From Metopolophium dirhodum (Eukaryota > Arthropoda > Insecta > Hemiptera > Aphididae), in NCBI RefSeq assembly GCF_019925205.1, contig NC_083565.1, forward strand, positions 6,491,001 through 6,555,000: a stretch of 64,000 bases of DNA. Reading direction: 5' to 3'. Position 1 is the first letter of the stretch, and each line of letters opens with the position of its first letter. Shown here in pieces: positions 45,301 to 56,000 of the stretch. A program made the position numbers and the translations under genes. The notes under the pieces were generated by a model. The model saw nothing but the letters and a program-made list of their open reading frames with translations. It did no database searches and was not told where the DNA came from.

Positions 45301-48261
45301 CGACTGATAATAAAATATATTTTATCAGAATCACCCTGCAGCAGTGGTTTACGATACACCTTGGTACCTTTAGTTGTATTTCTATATAGATAAAAGTTGA
45401 AAATGGCGATTTATAGATTTATATATTAAAATAATATAACTCTGAGTCTTGAGATCTTTCAAGTAGTTCAAATAGAACAATATACGTTTTGCTGTAGAAA
45501 ATAAGGGTTTGAACCGATGACAACGATTCAGCTAAATGTTTACACTTTTGATTTTGTATTAGAACGATTTAATCTTAAATGTAGATACCTACGGCTACAT
45601 ATTATGGTATGGCATGCTCATTGTCAAGTCAAAAGCATGGTTCCTAGGTAGTAGGTATAGTCACAATATAACCAAATTAAAACAAAATTACTTACTGCAG
45701 AGTGAGATTTTTGTGTAAATAGTAATTATAATAAGTCAATATGGTGTTATGCAGAAATTTGTTTTTATTATATTACAGTTGGATTTGCTTCAGTCAACTT
45801 CCTTATTTACCAGAAATGGACGCTTTGCAAAGTGATCTAAAAATAATCAACCAGTGTTATCAACACCTATCCAAGAATAAGGAAAGCGATGACCTATCTT
45901 ACATCGATGCATATAAATATACATTTTCAAGAACAGGTGATAATAATTAGTAATTCAATACAAACAATGAAGGTTATTCGTTTTATAGACTTCACTTACG
46001 CCAGCTTAGTGTAAATAAAATTAATATTACTCTAGTTTATTGACATTTTTGTGTTTTTTTAGAGGATTGGACGGGTGCTATAAATTATTTTAGAAACTTA
46101 CCATTCTACAGAATCGAGCCACGGAGTAATAATGATTCTTTAAATAAAGAAGAAGACATGCTTCAAGTTCCGTGTTTACTTATCACTGGTAGTAAAGATG
46201 TAAGTGTGCAACTGGAGAGTTTTATCAAATCCACCGAGTTTCTAAAAACATCTTCTGTAAGAATAATTGATAATGCATCGCACTTTCCCCATCAAGAGCA
46301 ACCTAAAGTAGTCAATGATCTATTGACATCATATTTAGGTAAGTTTTAAAATTATTATTTCTTATAATAAATAACTAAAGTTATAATGGTAAGTATGATA
46401 TAATATTATGTGTGTATAACTGTATACGTTTATAAATGTATAATATATATAAATATATAGGTAATACTGTAATAGATATACCTAAAGGTGCTAGTTGGGA
46501 ATATAAAATAATATTATGTCATTATAAGTGCATGTAAACTCCGCTACAAGTACCTTTTTTTAGTGTAATTTATAATATTATAATAATTATAAAATATGTA
46601 GATATGTTATGTGATGTTATAATATTTTGATAACTAAAATTAACTAAAATACATAAATAGAGTCATACTATTAAGTTTTACATAAGTACGGCTTTAATAC
46701 TGGCCGAGTTTCCATAAACTCATTACATTTAAGAAAATAAAACTGGCGGAATTTATAATAGACCTTTTCATTACCTTTTTATGTAACCTGAATTCTAACG
46801 GAGTGTACGATTTTATTTCCCGTCTCTGAAATAGGTATACTTTGCGTGACCACGAATTTATACTACACGTCGTCTACACTCTATACACCGACTGATTTAA
46901 GTTCACGTCGTTATTATTTAAATAATATTAAATGATAATTTGTATTATTATTATTCGAAGCGATACTAATGAAATATATGTTTATACCTAAATTGGATTT
47001 GCTTTCACCTAAAATCGACCTTTTGGTTTTCGCTCAAATTACCTTTTTTATAACCAAACTCAAAAAAGAGTGATTTGGTTTTCGCCTAATGTAATATTAT
47101 TCATCATAAACAAAAAAAACATTTTGGTTACCACTTACCACTGTAATTGTTCTTATTGAAAATGTTATTTATGGTGTTAGTTGAGAAACGTTAATGTCAT
47201 AACATTAAGAGTTAAAGTTAAGTGTAAAACAATTTTTAAAAAATAGTAGGTATAATAATAAAAAAAACAAACTATTTTTAAAAATTATGTTACTCAGATA
47301 AGTGTACGAGTGCGACATATAAAAGTAAATTTAAATATATAAGTGCAAGAAATATATTGATTTTTAAATGTCAATATACATATTGCTTGGACGCTTGGTA
47401 ATTCATTTATTTGGGAATATGTACCTCAGGGTCGGTTTTTATAAGGGTGTGTTCCAATTTTTTCCCACCACCAGGCCAATCGCTAAAAAAACCTTCTCGT
47501 GTTTTCACTATAGAATTTTTATTATCATAAATATACTTATAGCTTTCAATGCTTTCATACAAAACATATAAATTAATAAATTAAATATACAATATTCAAA
47601 TTTTAGGTAGGTAACTCATCATTTGGCTTTTATTATTTTTAAATTTTTGAAAGCATATATTTTATTAATACTTACCTATACAGGGTTCTCTCGGTAGGTA
47701 ACTCAAAAATTGATCACTCGAAATTCTCGACATCTCTATAAAATAAAATGTGTAGCCATTCATATTATTTTTATAAGTTTACATTATATAGGTAGTATTA
47801 TACTTCTCATTATTGTTAAATTATGATTATGTTTAAATACCGAACATCACATATTACCACCTGGCACCTATTATAGTTGGTATCCTTGATTGTTGACGCT
47901 GTACTTCTGTATCCACCGTCCTCATCAATATAATAGTGGTTAATCAATTTATTACTATAACTATATCTTAACGATTTAGAAGTTGTCTTAAAAGTATAGG
48001 TTTATTATATTAAAATATGTGTAATGTGTATGTTGTACGTATTATATTTGCCTAATTGTCTTAAATTAATGTATTTCAGTCACAGTTCGTGTACAAGTAG
48101 TTCAAAAAGAGCTTCCACCACGACAGAACTCTGGTGGTATAGTTGGACGAATGAAAGATATCGTTTCGTCTACTGTTCAGTATGGTAATACGTTGAAAGA
48201 TTCAGTACAGAAGAGAAATATTTTACCAATTACGGCCATGACATCATCGTGGCAGAACTAA
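30313..48261 (+). CDS. EPHX4-like epoxide hydrolase family protein, tandem copy 1
   Basis: Exons 30313-30657, 36110-36234, 44910-45194, 45779-45936, 46063-46338 and 48080-48261, all AG/GT and phase-consistent, encode 456 aa. Residues about 20-42 are a hydrophobic N-terminal anchor, then a variable Gly/Asp/Ala-rich linker, then the family phrase CLSTTVYGTHSYVKVK leading into an alpha/beta-hydrolase domain. Visible catalytic features are the oxyanion motif HGFP (136-139), nucleophile Asp208 in GHDLGA, acid Asp350 in GSKD and His378 in ASHF. Domain order matches EPHX4-type membrane-anchored hydrolases, which face the ER and hydrolyse epoxides, mainly lipid-like; the substrate here is unknown. 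The lid positions that normally carry catalytic tyrosines appear to be Trp253 and Phe314, so epoxide hydrolysis is uncertain. Intron 2 (8.7 kb) and intron 1 (5.5 kb) are loaded with transposons. A poly(A) signal AATAAA is at 48,394. Confidence 0.9.
30734..31419. mobile_element. hAT-type MITE in intron 1 of hydrolase gene 1
   Basis: 686 bp, flanked by an exact 8-bp target duplication GTCATAAC (30,726-30,733 and 31,420-31,427). Inverted ends are 'cagggttcgggact' and 'agtcccgagtcctg'. No transposase. Inserted 76 bp after exon 1. Confidence 0.85.
32783..33620. mobile_element. Foldback element built from short modules
   Basis: The two arms, 32,783-33,115 and about 33,350-33,620, are inverted copies. 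The outer ends are 'tttgtatgttcacagtc' plus a T run, and its counterpart. Each arm is itself a series of about 60-75-bp modules, each with 'atttcaca' at one side and 'tttaccgt' at the other. The right arm lacks one module (the part around 33,015-33,075). It lies in intron 1 of hydrolase gene 1. Open frames inside are by-products of the modules. Confidence 0.85.
34475..34921 (+). mobile_element. Helitron-like non-autonomous element
   Basis: TC start after A (34,475), phrase 'aacggctggaccgattttga' near 34,539, end 'gaacgggatcagctag' (34,921) followed by T. Same family as 23,065-23,390. No coding region. Confidence 0.7.
35340..35700 (-). pseudogene. LINE retrotransposon tail fragment (RNase H end)
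   Basis: Translated on the minus strand without an initiator, it reads NVSLPRRQKTIINRLRIGHT, then a CTSCNTPTTVVKLLLTEC zinc-knuckle-like motif, then a LLQLLKETNL-type end. This is the familiar C-terminal tail of Jockey-like non-LTR retrotransposon polyproteins after the RNase H domain. Reverse transcriptase and endonuclease are absent, so it is a 5'-truncated relic inside intron 1 of hydrolase gene 1. Confidence 0.75.
36297..36613. mobile_element. TTAA MITE family A, shorter copy
   Basis: Left end 'gaggacgccacacccacatg' (after TTAA and 3 nt), right end 'acatgcgggtgttgcgttctc', with the family-A 'gtttttgtcttac'/'aagacggagacaacac' arms. About 317 bp. It abuts the family-B copy at its right end. 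Confidence 0.7.
36618..37045. mobile_element. TTAA MITE family B, copy 1
   Basis: Palindromic. Inner arm text 'gaattctaaaaacagattt' and 'tcaagtctacttgggatcg' is mirrored by 'cgatctcaagtagacatga' and 'aaatctgtttttagaattc'. The ends are degenerate ('gcggattgggagctgtgattttc' and 'gaaaatcaccgctttcaatcccc'). Sits in intron 2 of hydrolase gene 1. Confidence 0.8.
37050..38105. other. Intron 2 spacer, nothing recognised
   Basis: AT-rich intron DNA with short tandem 'tatatactatatactatat' near 37,630 and no transposon end or coding segment that I can support. Confidence 0.4.
38108..38490 (+). repeat. R1 repeat, diverged subfamily
   Basis: 'cattgtaatggatgtgttat', 'aataaaccattgcatacgaa' and 'acgattctgagaggagaag', followed by R1 interior to about 38,490. 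Closest in the window to the copy at 9.8 kb. Confidence 0.7.
39056..39860. mobile_element. Nested palindromic element
   Basis: The outer inverted arms run from about 39,056 ('aataccaaccacggactaag') and to about 39,855 ('cttagtccgtgataccaactc'). An inner inverted pair begins 'gtgcaacacggactactaca' near 39,423 and is mirrored by 'tgtagtagtccgtgttgtgc' near 39,750, with 'gtccgcgagagaggtgta' mirrored further in. GC-rich for the region. No transposase. I cannot assign a superfamily. Confidence 0.65.
39861..41215. other. Intron 2 spacer with a transposon-end scrap
   Basis: 'attgcccccccccccttgg' followed by 'ctacgtcactgtaacc' near 41,110-41,150 is the right end of a 'cagtggcgtagcc' type element. 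Otherwise AT-rich intron without recognisable features. Confidence 0.4.
41216..44590 (+). repeat. Two tandem R1 units
   Basis: Unit 1 (41,216-42,780) and unit 2 (42,790-44,590) each start with the R1 head ('aagtggatgtcgctctgctg') and carry 'cgattctgag'. About 1.2 kb of their interiors (roughly 41,560-42,770 and 43,255-44,470) are nearly identical base for base. Unit 1 also has a short internal duplication of 'gtgaataaagtaatttataa...ggagccttg' (41,390 and 41,541). The tail 'cacacatcattgtaaaatca...cagaatctaaaa' is doubled at 44,476-44,590. Confidence 0.85.
46690..48045. other. Intron 5 segment present only in hydrolase gene 1
   Basis: The first about 350 bp of intron 5 match gene 2 almost exactly, up to 'acataagtac'. 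Gene 2 then jumps to 'attatattgtctt', while gene 1 has about 1.35 kb more before 'gtacgtattatatttgcc...tgtctt'. Shared GTAC and ATTATATT at the joint favour a deletion in gene 2. Nothing coding is seen in the extra segment. Confidence 0.65.
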
Positions 48262-48393
48262 TCATTTTGCATTGAAAACAGTGTTATTTTTTATGTATAT
48301 GTATTTATTGTATCAACATATTAATAAGTAATAACAATAAGAGCAATGTAACTATCTATAATATTTATTGTAGTTACCTACCTATTGTTTACT

Positions 48394-48399
48394 AATAAA
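48394..48399 (+). terminator. Poly(A) signal AATAAA of hydrolase gene 1
   Basis: AATAAA 133 nt after the stop codon. The matching signal of gene 2 is at 63,850. Confidence 0.5.
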
Positions 48400-48854
48400 A
48401 TAATTTTAAAAACTAATTTAAATACCTAGTACTAGGTAACAGTGTTACAGTGCACAACAATGTACACCCGTATTATGCATTTATCTACATAATAATATGA
48501 TGGGTGATAAAATCGTTTACATCACGTGTATATCTAGGAACGTAATTAGTCTTATCTACAGTGTTATTATTGTAAATTATTAATAAGCTGAATTTAAATT
48601 TATATAAAATATAATATAACACGACTAAACTTTAAAAGTTAATAATAGGTATTTAATCTGAAAGTTAGGTATTGGATGAACGAATGCTTTTAAAGTTGAT
48701 TTTGTTATGAAACCTGTAAATTACTTTATTACCTAATATACCTATACTTATAAATATTTTATTGTAGACTGCGGTCTATTATTTATTATATTTTACAATA
48801 TTTTTATCCAATATTGAATCTTTAATGAATTTACTTTAATATACAAAGTGTAAC

Positions 48855-49031
48855 CAGTGGCGTAGCCAGAATTATGAAAGGGGGAAGTGGTTTAAGTATA
48901 AATGAAATTAAGTTTTTTTTCAGTTTCATTTATAAATAATATAAATAATAAATTAACTAGCGAAAAAAAGTCGATTGGGGACGGGGGAGGGGTTATAAAC
49001 CCAAACAAAACCCCCCCTGGCTACGCCACTG
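48855..49031. mobile_element. Short MITE with CAGTGGCGTAGCCAG ends
   Basis: 177 bp with inverted ends 'cagtggcgtagccag' and 'ctggctacgccactg', G-rich inner flanks, and an imperfect 8-bp duplication (agtgtaac / agtatagc). No coding region. Lies between the two hydrolase genes. Confidence 0.8.
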
Positions 49032-49464
49032 AGTATAGCCGTGTAGGCAGTAAGCATTGCTAATGCCAAATAATAAGCTATTTTGTATAAATCAAGTTGC
49101 ACGTGGTCACGTGGCCAGTCCGACCGTGCTCCCGATTATGTTCCCGTTTCCGTATTGTACCCCAAATCCTAATGGGATATTTATTATTTAGTGTCAATTA
49201 GTAATACCCTAATCTCCATCGATAGGTATTATATGTATATTTATATATCAATATATCATTAAATATATGTTCATAAACAATATTATTATTAATATATAGT
49301 ATCGTATACCTATATAGGTAAGATATACGATAAACCTATATTGTTGTATTTCTCTGGTATATTATGCGTGACGTATGCCACCAATTTGACTGTTTGACTG
49401 TGTTTATTAATTATATTTATCTCGTTTTATTTTTAAAAACAATAATGTAATAAACATGTAAAAT

Positions 49465-50040
49465 ATTGTAATCGTACGCCGCGCCGGCTCCCCAAGTTCC
49501 ACACAGCCTCAGAAAACATAATGTTCCATGACACGTCTATATATATTACCTACCGTTATCACGCACCCGAGACCAAAGTGCCGAACCAGCATCGACCTCC
49601 TCTCTGTCGGTATCGTCTGGCTCGTAGCGCAGTCCACGCCGCTCAGTCAGTCGTCGTCACACCAGTACACCACTCGTGCGATTATTTTTTTTTTCGTAAC
49701 GACACGTAACTCACTCGTGTGCGCCGTCACTGCGGTGGTGCCGCGTACCTACTGTACAATAACGACATAATATCAACACCATCGACTTTTAAATATTTAT
49801 TTCATTTAAGTCGTGTGGCGTATAACAAAAACGCGTTTCTCGTCGCAGACTATAATATTATCATCGTCGTGTAACTATATCTATAATATTGTTCTTCGTA
49901 ATCAGATTGGTTTCATGGTTGTTCGTAATAAACCACGATTTCTATACCGATGGACGTATCGTCGATGATACTTCTCTGCGAACCCGTCGTATATAAATAA
50001 CAATACATTCGGTTAGCTCAAGTCCGCCCGCGCCTGCGCT
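49465..50040 (+). promoter_or_regulatory. Promoter and 5' leader of hydrolase gene 2
   Basis: GC-rich block homologous to 29,655-30,312. It begins 'attgtaatcgtacgccg', includes 'ccgagaccaaagtgccgaacc' and 'aaaaacgcgtttctcgtcg', and runs to the ATG at 50,041. It is therefore part of the tandem duplication, so both copies probably keep their own promoter. Confidence 0.6.
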
Positions 50041-53000
50041 ATGGCCGTGCTGGTCGGAGGCCAAGACAACGTGGTGTCCATATCGGCGGCCAAGTCACTC
50101 AAAATGTTGACGCTCTCCGTGGTCTGGGGCTCGTGGATCGTCGTCAAGAACGCGGCCGCCAGGGCCTTCAGCCCCCTGTGGTCGGACGGCGGTGGCCACG
50201 GGAACAACGAAGACGCGGCCGCCAATGAAAATGCAGCCGTCATCAATGTCCGTGGCAAGGCCATCCGCCGGGCGCCCATCAGGGACCGTCCGCCGCCGTG
50301 TCTGTCCACCACGGTTTATGGTACCCACTCGTACGTCAAAGTCAAGGTTACATAACAATATGCAATACTGCAATATCATAATATACCTAACCTATATAAC
50401 AGGGGTCACCAATTTATTTCTATGGGGGTCCGTTTTGAAACTTACCAAACTTTGCGCGGTCCAAACAGTTTCAATGACTTTTACACACGTTAATATATAG
50501 GTATTAATAGTCTCCATAGCATCATTTTTACTATCAAACAACGCATTTCCAGCCTAACCATACGTCATTCTTTGACTATGTCAGCATCGGTAAACGGTTT
50601 CATGTGTTTAGCAAGAATCTACGAAATACGCATAGAAGCCTCTGTACATTTTTCTTGTTCACTCATTGCCTTGTTAATAATTTGAGTTGATGTTGAATAA
50701 GATAAATAAAAACTCTCAATTTTGAATTCAATATTTTTTTATCATGTGATATACATTTTATATGACACATTTATAGTTTCTATAATATACAAATTTAAAA
50801 ACTATTCCGTGGATAAGGGTCCGTAAAAAAAGTGCTCGCGGTCCGCCAGTTGGTGACCCCTGCTATATAATATATCGGGTATACCCATCGGCGGAAATTC
50901 GGGGGGTGCGGAGCTTAAGCCCCTTTAAAAAGTTTTTCAAGCCCCCTTAAAAACAATTAAAATATAATCGTAATATTGTTTTTCTTTATTAATGATGTCC
51001 AAAATGTACCATGTGTGCATAGCTATATTACATTGGTAAATATATTTAAAAATATTTTGGCTAAAAAATATTCATTGTAGTTATCCTTCTAGCGCTGTTT
51101 TGTGAACGACAGCCGACTGTAATTATTTTTAAAATACATTTTAAAGCTGAGAGCTTGCCTTTGTTGCATAGTCAGTTTCAATTCAATAAATTCAATAATT
51201 AATTGTAGCAGGCATACGAAAAAACTATTCTGAGTGATGGAGACGGACTAGTTGAACTTAAAATGCCTATCAAATAAAATTGTGAATATTTATTTTTAAT
51301 GTTTTTTAATTGCGGTAAGATTAACTTCAGATGGACATTACATCACATTTTTACACTGAAATTATTTAAATTTATATATAATGAAGTTTTAATAGTGCAA
51401 AGTAATTTGTGAATGTTCGGGATTTGAGTACTTACTAAAAAAAATTGGCATTCCCCCATAATTGTAGGTACTTGGTTCCATCTATGGGTATACCTGCCTA
51501 TTTAAAAAAATTACATACTTATGAAGTTATAAAAAACAATTATTTTTGTATTCTGCGACTCATAACAGGTCACCTAAACAATATAATGTCTACATTTCTT
51601 AACACCGCGTTTTGGATACCGTTTTTCATGGTCGTCTACTTTATGTCTTAAACTTTGCAGAAGTCTTGGTCCCGCCATATCACACTGATATTCAGTATCT
51701 GCGAAGCTCGACCAAGGGGGGATTATACAATTGTTTAATACAACTCTCGATACGGTGAGCATAAACATAACACATTATACACTAATGATCAACTTTTTTA
51801 GTTTCCTTCAACAGAAAATATTAGTTATATTCATTTTAAAATTTTTTTTAATGTTAATTTGGCTATTTTTTCTATTATATTCATAAACATAATTTATAAA
51901 TGAGGTTAAACTCTTAAGGGGAGGGGGCAGTTACACCTATCTATTATAATAGCATACTGAAAAGTTGTTGTTATTGACTATACAGTAGCCACTAGCCAGT
52001 GACCAGTAGCTTAGGCTGTCGATATAACTTTTTGACTATTCATAAGCCAAAGTATCTGTGAGGCGGAGCAAAATGTTCAGGTGGCAAACTTACTTAGACG
52101 ATTGCAAAAAAAAATCAGTCCGTACAAGTGATTATACTTTATATTACTATTATCAAGATTATACGCCTGCAGTAATACTTATAGTCAAACCTAACCTAAC
52201 CTATAGAGTTAGTAATATATTTTTGGTGGTGTTAAAATTATATTATATGAAACATTTATATAATCTTTGTAGGTATTGAAAAATAGACTAAAAATATAAA
52301 CGGGATCTTGGTCGACCGATACGACGGAACTCTCAATCCCCCCCCGCCATACTACTATTTAAAATGTTCAAATGTAAACACATATTAATATGCTTGGGTT
52401 CAACTTGAATTCGATTACCTATAATATAGTCCCACATAATATTATAATATTATGATATTATGTGTAATACTTTAATAGTATAATATCAGTATATGAACTA
52501 CGAGTGTATGACAGCAGTGAATATATTATATTATATTATTTATTAATTATCAATAACGGCTATTTTCCATACTCATTACGTTTACATATATTATAAAATA
52601 ATGAATATCACTTATACGCTTTGTGCAGTTGTTTGTGGGCTGTGGCTATATTTATATTGAATTATTATACCTATACATATATAATACACACATTTATAAC
52701 GTTGAAAACCATAACTTACAAAACAGTTAAAATAAATAGGTAGGTACATTCAGGCATACAGCCCGTGCATGGGTTCGTCAGCACGTGTCTGATTTCAATA
52801 ATAGAAATATATTGTAATATTGTATCGCGACGACGACTACTCTGCAGACGACCAGCGCGATTCCTTTTATCCAGTTGTCAGTTATTTATTGGAATTTTAT
52901 TCATCTGTGACGTGATGAATTTAACTATCTTTTCCATTGTTATTATCTATTCAAGCCCGCCCCCCCCCCCCCCATTAAGAAGACGTCACAACCACATGTG

Positions 53001-56000
53001 TCGCCTCCGTCTTACACACGTACGACATAGACAAAACGCGTTTACGCAGTCTGAGTAGAACTCACTGAATTTTGGTTCTAGAGTAAAAATACCTATTATA
53101 AAATTGAATCGTGACAATTTTTCTGAGGAAAGTGGTTGCGTTTTAAATAAAAAAAATAAAGTTTTGAAAAGTTAAAGGTATTTTAAACAAATATTGAAAT
53201 TTTTGTTATTTCTAAACGATATAATAAACGTTATATTGGGTATAATAGAAAAAACGCAACGACTTGCCCTCCTGAATATTATCACAATTCAATTTTATAA
53301 TAGGTATTTTTACTCTAGAACCAAAATTCAGCGAGTTCTATACTCAGACTGCATAAACGCGTTTTGTCTATGTCGTACGTGTGTAAAACGGAGACAACAC
53401 ATGCGGGTGTGACGTCCTCTTAACCATCACGGGAACGAAGGCCGACGTCAACGAGTTTAGTTTTTTATTTTTTCATTAAACATCATATTTGTTATATCCC
53501 GAAGTAGCCGCTGAACGCTGGCTCCACTACAAACTAAATATTCAAATCCGCGTGTTTTTATACTTTTCAATTAATTATTACTTTTATCAATATATAATCT
53601 AAAAAAAACGTAACATGAGCCGTTTGGGATCTTTGCTGCCAAAACTACTTTCTTCCACATTGATTCCTGTCGAATGTATTTCTGCTAGTTTGAATTTTGA
53701 TTTAGATACATCAAAATTCTCAAAAAAAAATATTTGCTAAATTAAAAGTGATAAAGGGGGCGCTTATTTGAAAAATCGAAGTTTGTATTGTCACAGGGTC
53801 ATCCTTAAGTGGTACAATAAATTTAAGTATTCGAAAATATGGTCTTCAAGTGTATTTGAAAATTCTAAAAATCAGAACTCGAATATATGCGTTATTCAAG
53901 TATAACAATAGAGCGAGTATGCTTAATGAATCATCCTGTATAACGCATATATAATATTTACTCTTTTGTTTTTTTAAAAAAATAATGCATTATCAAATGA
54001 AACTACAAAGTTGTTTATTATAATCGTTTGTTATCCAATCATTAGCTATATTATAGTGTGTGATATAATACCACCATAATTAAATAATTTATTAGTTTAA
54101 ATATAAAGATTATTATTAATTTTTTTTCAATATAATATAAACATTTGAACAATTGACTAAATAATGGTGTTGTTAGAGCTAGGAAGAAATGTCATAGCTT
54201 ACTATCTTAAGTTGTTTTAGATATTATTTTTTTCACTAATATATTGTATTTTAAATACAATTATTATGTTAGTTATTATAAATTTAAACTCATAGAATTC
54301 TGATTATATATAGGTATATAGGTATTCGATTTTATGACAAAAAACTATACATCAAACTTATTGTTGGTTCATTTGAAGTTTGAACTAATCCATTTGTTCA
54401 ATTGGGATTTATAATTTCTATATCAGCATAATTAATTTAATATAATATATTATATTAAATAACCCCGTCAAACAAACTATTATAAATTATTTATTAAAAT
54501 ATAAACATTATGCATAAACCTTAAAATTCGTGTAAAAATCTATAAGGCTCTCACGAATATTAATAAATACTAAAATTATGGTAAAACGCCTACTTTGTAC
54601 GATATGATACATAATATTATTGATTAACATCTAAAAGCCGATAACGTTTTTTTTTCTACGACGCAGTCGACGCTTCGCAACGAAAATTTACTGCCCCGTC
54701 ACTGAAGATGTTTCACATCGAAAATCGCCGAAGAGTTAAATCTGAAACCAAAAATTCCCACGCTTTTTATATACTTAAGGCCATCGACAGTTATTGGGTA
54801 ATGAATAGACCATATATATAACATGTACTATGAAATATAAGGTGATACATATAAGTAGATATACTGTTTATAGATATAGGTATAGCCGCAGGGCCCGGAC
54901 ATTTTAGCGGTCCGTTGAAATTAATTTTGAAATTTTTATAGGAATATACTGATTTTGTGTTAAATAATATTTTATGATATACAATATGTATGTTAAAATA
55001 TATTATTAAGGGGATTCGATACCGTGATTTTCTGTTTTTGTTTAACGCACACGCGACATACGATTTTAGATGTGTTTTTTGCCAAATATACCAATTGATC
55101 TAATGAAGCGATAAGAATTCTAAAAACAGATTTGAATTTGTCGTCAAGTCTACTTGAAATCGACTTTCCCACATTTTTGATTTTTTAATTTTAACTTCTC
55201 CAAAAATTAAAATACGAACATTTTTAAATACTTTTTTTAATATGACATTTTTAGAAATTTGGAGGATAGTATCAAATATGTGGGAAAGTCGATTTCAAGT
55301 AGACTTGACGACAAATTCAAATCTGCTTTCAGAATTCTTATCGCTTCATTAGATCAATAAATTGGAATGTTTGGAAAAAACACGTCTAAAACACTGTGTC
55401 GCGCGTGTGTTTGACAAAAACAGAAAATCACGGTATCGAATCCCCTTAAGTAATTTTGTTATTTTAAGCTGTGGGTTAACCAATGATTACCATAAATCGT
55501 ATATGAGTCACCCGTATCGCTTGTAATGAGTTGTGTTTTATTGGAAGTTTTGTTTAGGGACCAAAACATTTAGTACAGCGGCCCAAAATTTGGTGTGGGG
55601 AGACTGGTTATAGGTAAAGGTACAGACGCGAGTACTGAGTAATTTTTAGTTTTCATTAATTAAATAAAATTTAAACGACACGGTCATGTAAAAGTGTATA
55701 ATATGATATTTGTATAAAAGTATTAAATTTAGAATTAAAAATATAAATAATTATTTTCAACGAATTACAATATTCCTTGTGTCATAATATTATACAATAT
55801 TAACGCAGCGTCAGGCAATGTGTGCAGTAGTTTTTTTTCTAGAAAAATCGGACTCGTCTAGTGGCAATGTTAATTATATGTACATATCAAACAATAGTTT
55901 TCAGACAATCTATTTAATTCCGCATTTCTACAGATTGAAAAATGTTGGTGAATAAAAATTAAAACCTAAATAATCATTGGCCGGAGATCCTCGTGTCATT

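Noticed and set aside
51574..51768. Minus-strand 64-codon open frame in intron 1 of gene 2
   Set aside because: No recognisable family, no splice context; possibly a decayed transposon, but not supportable.
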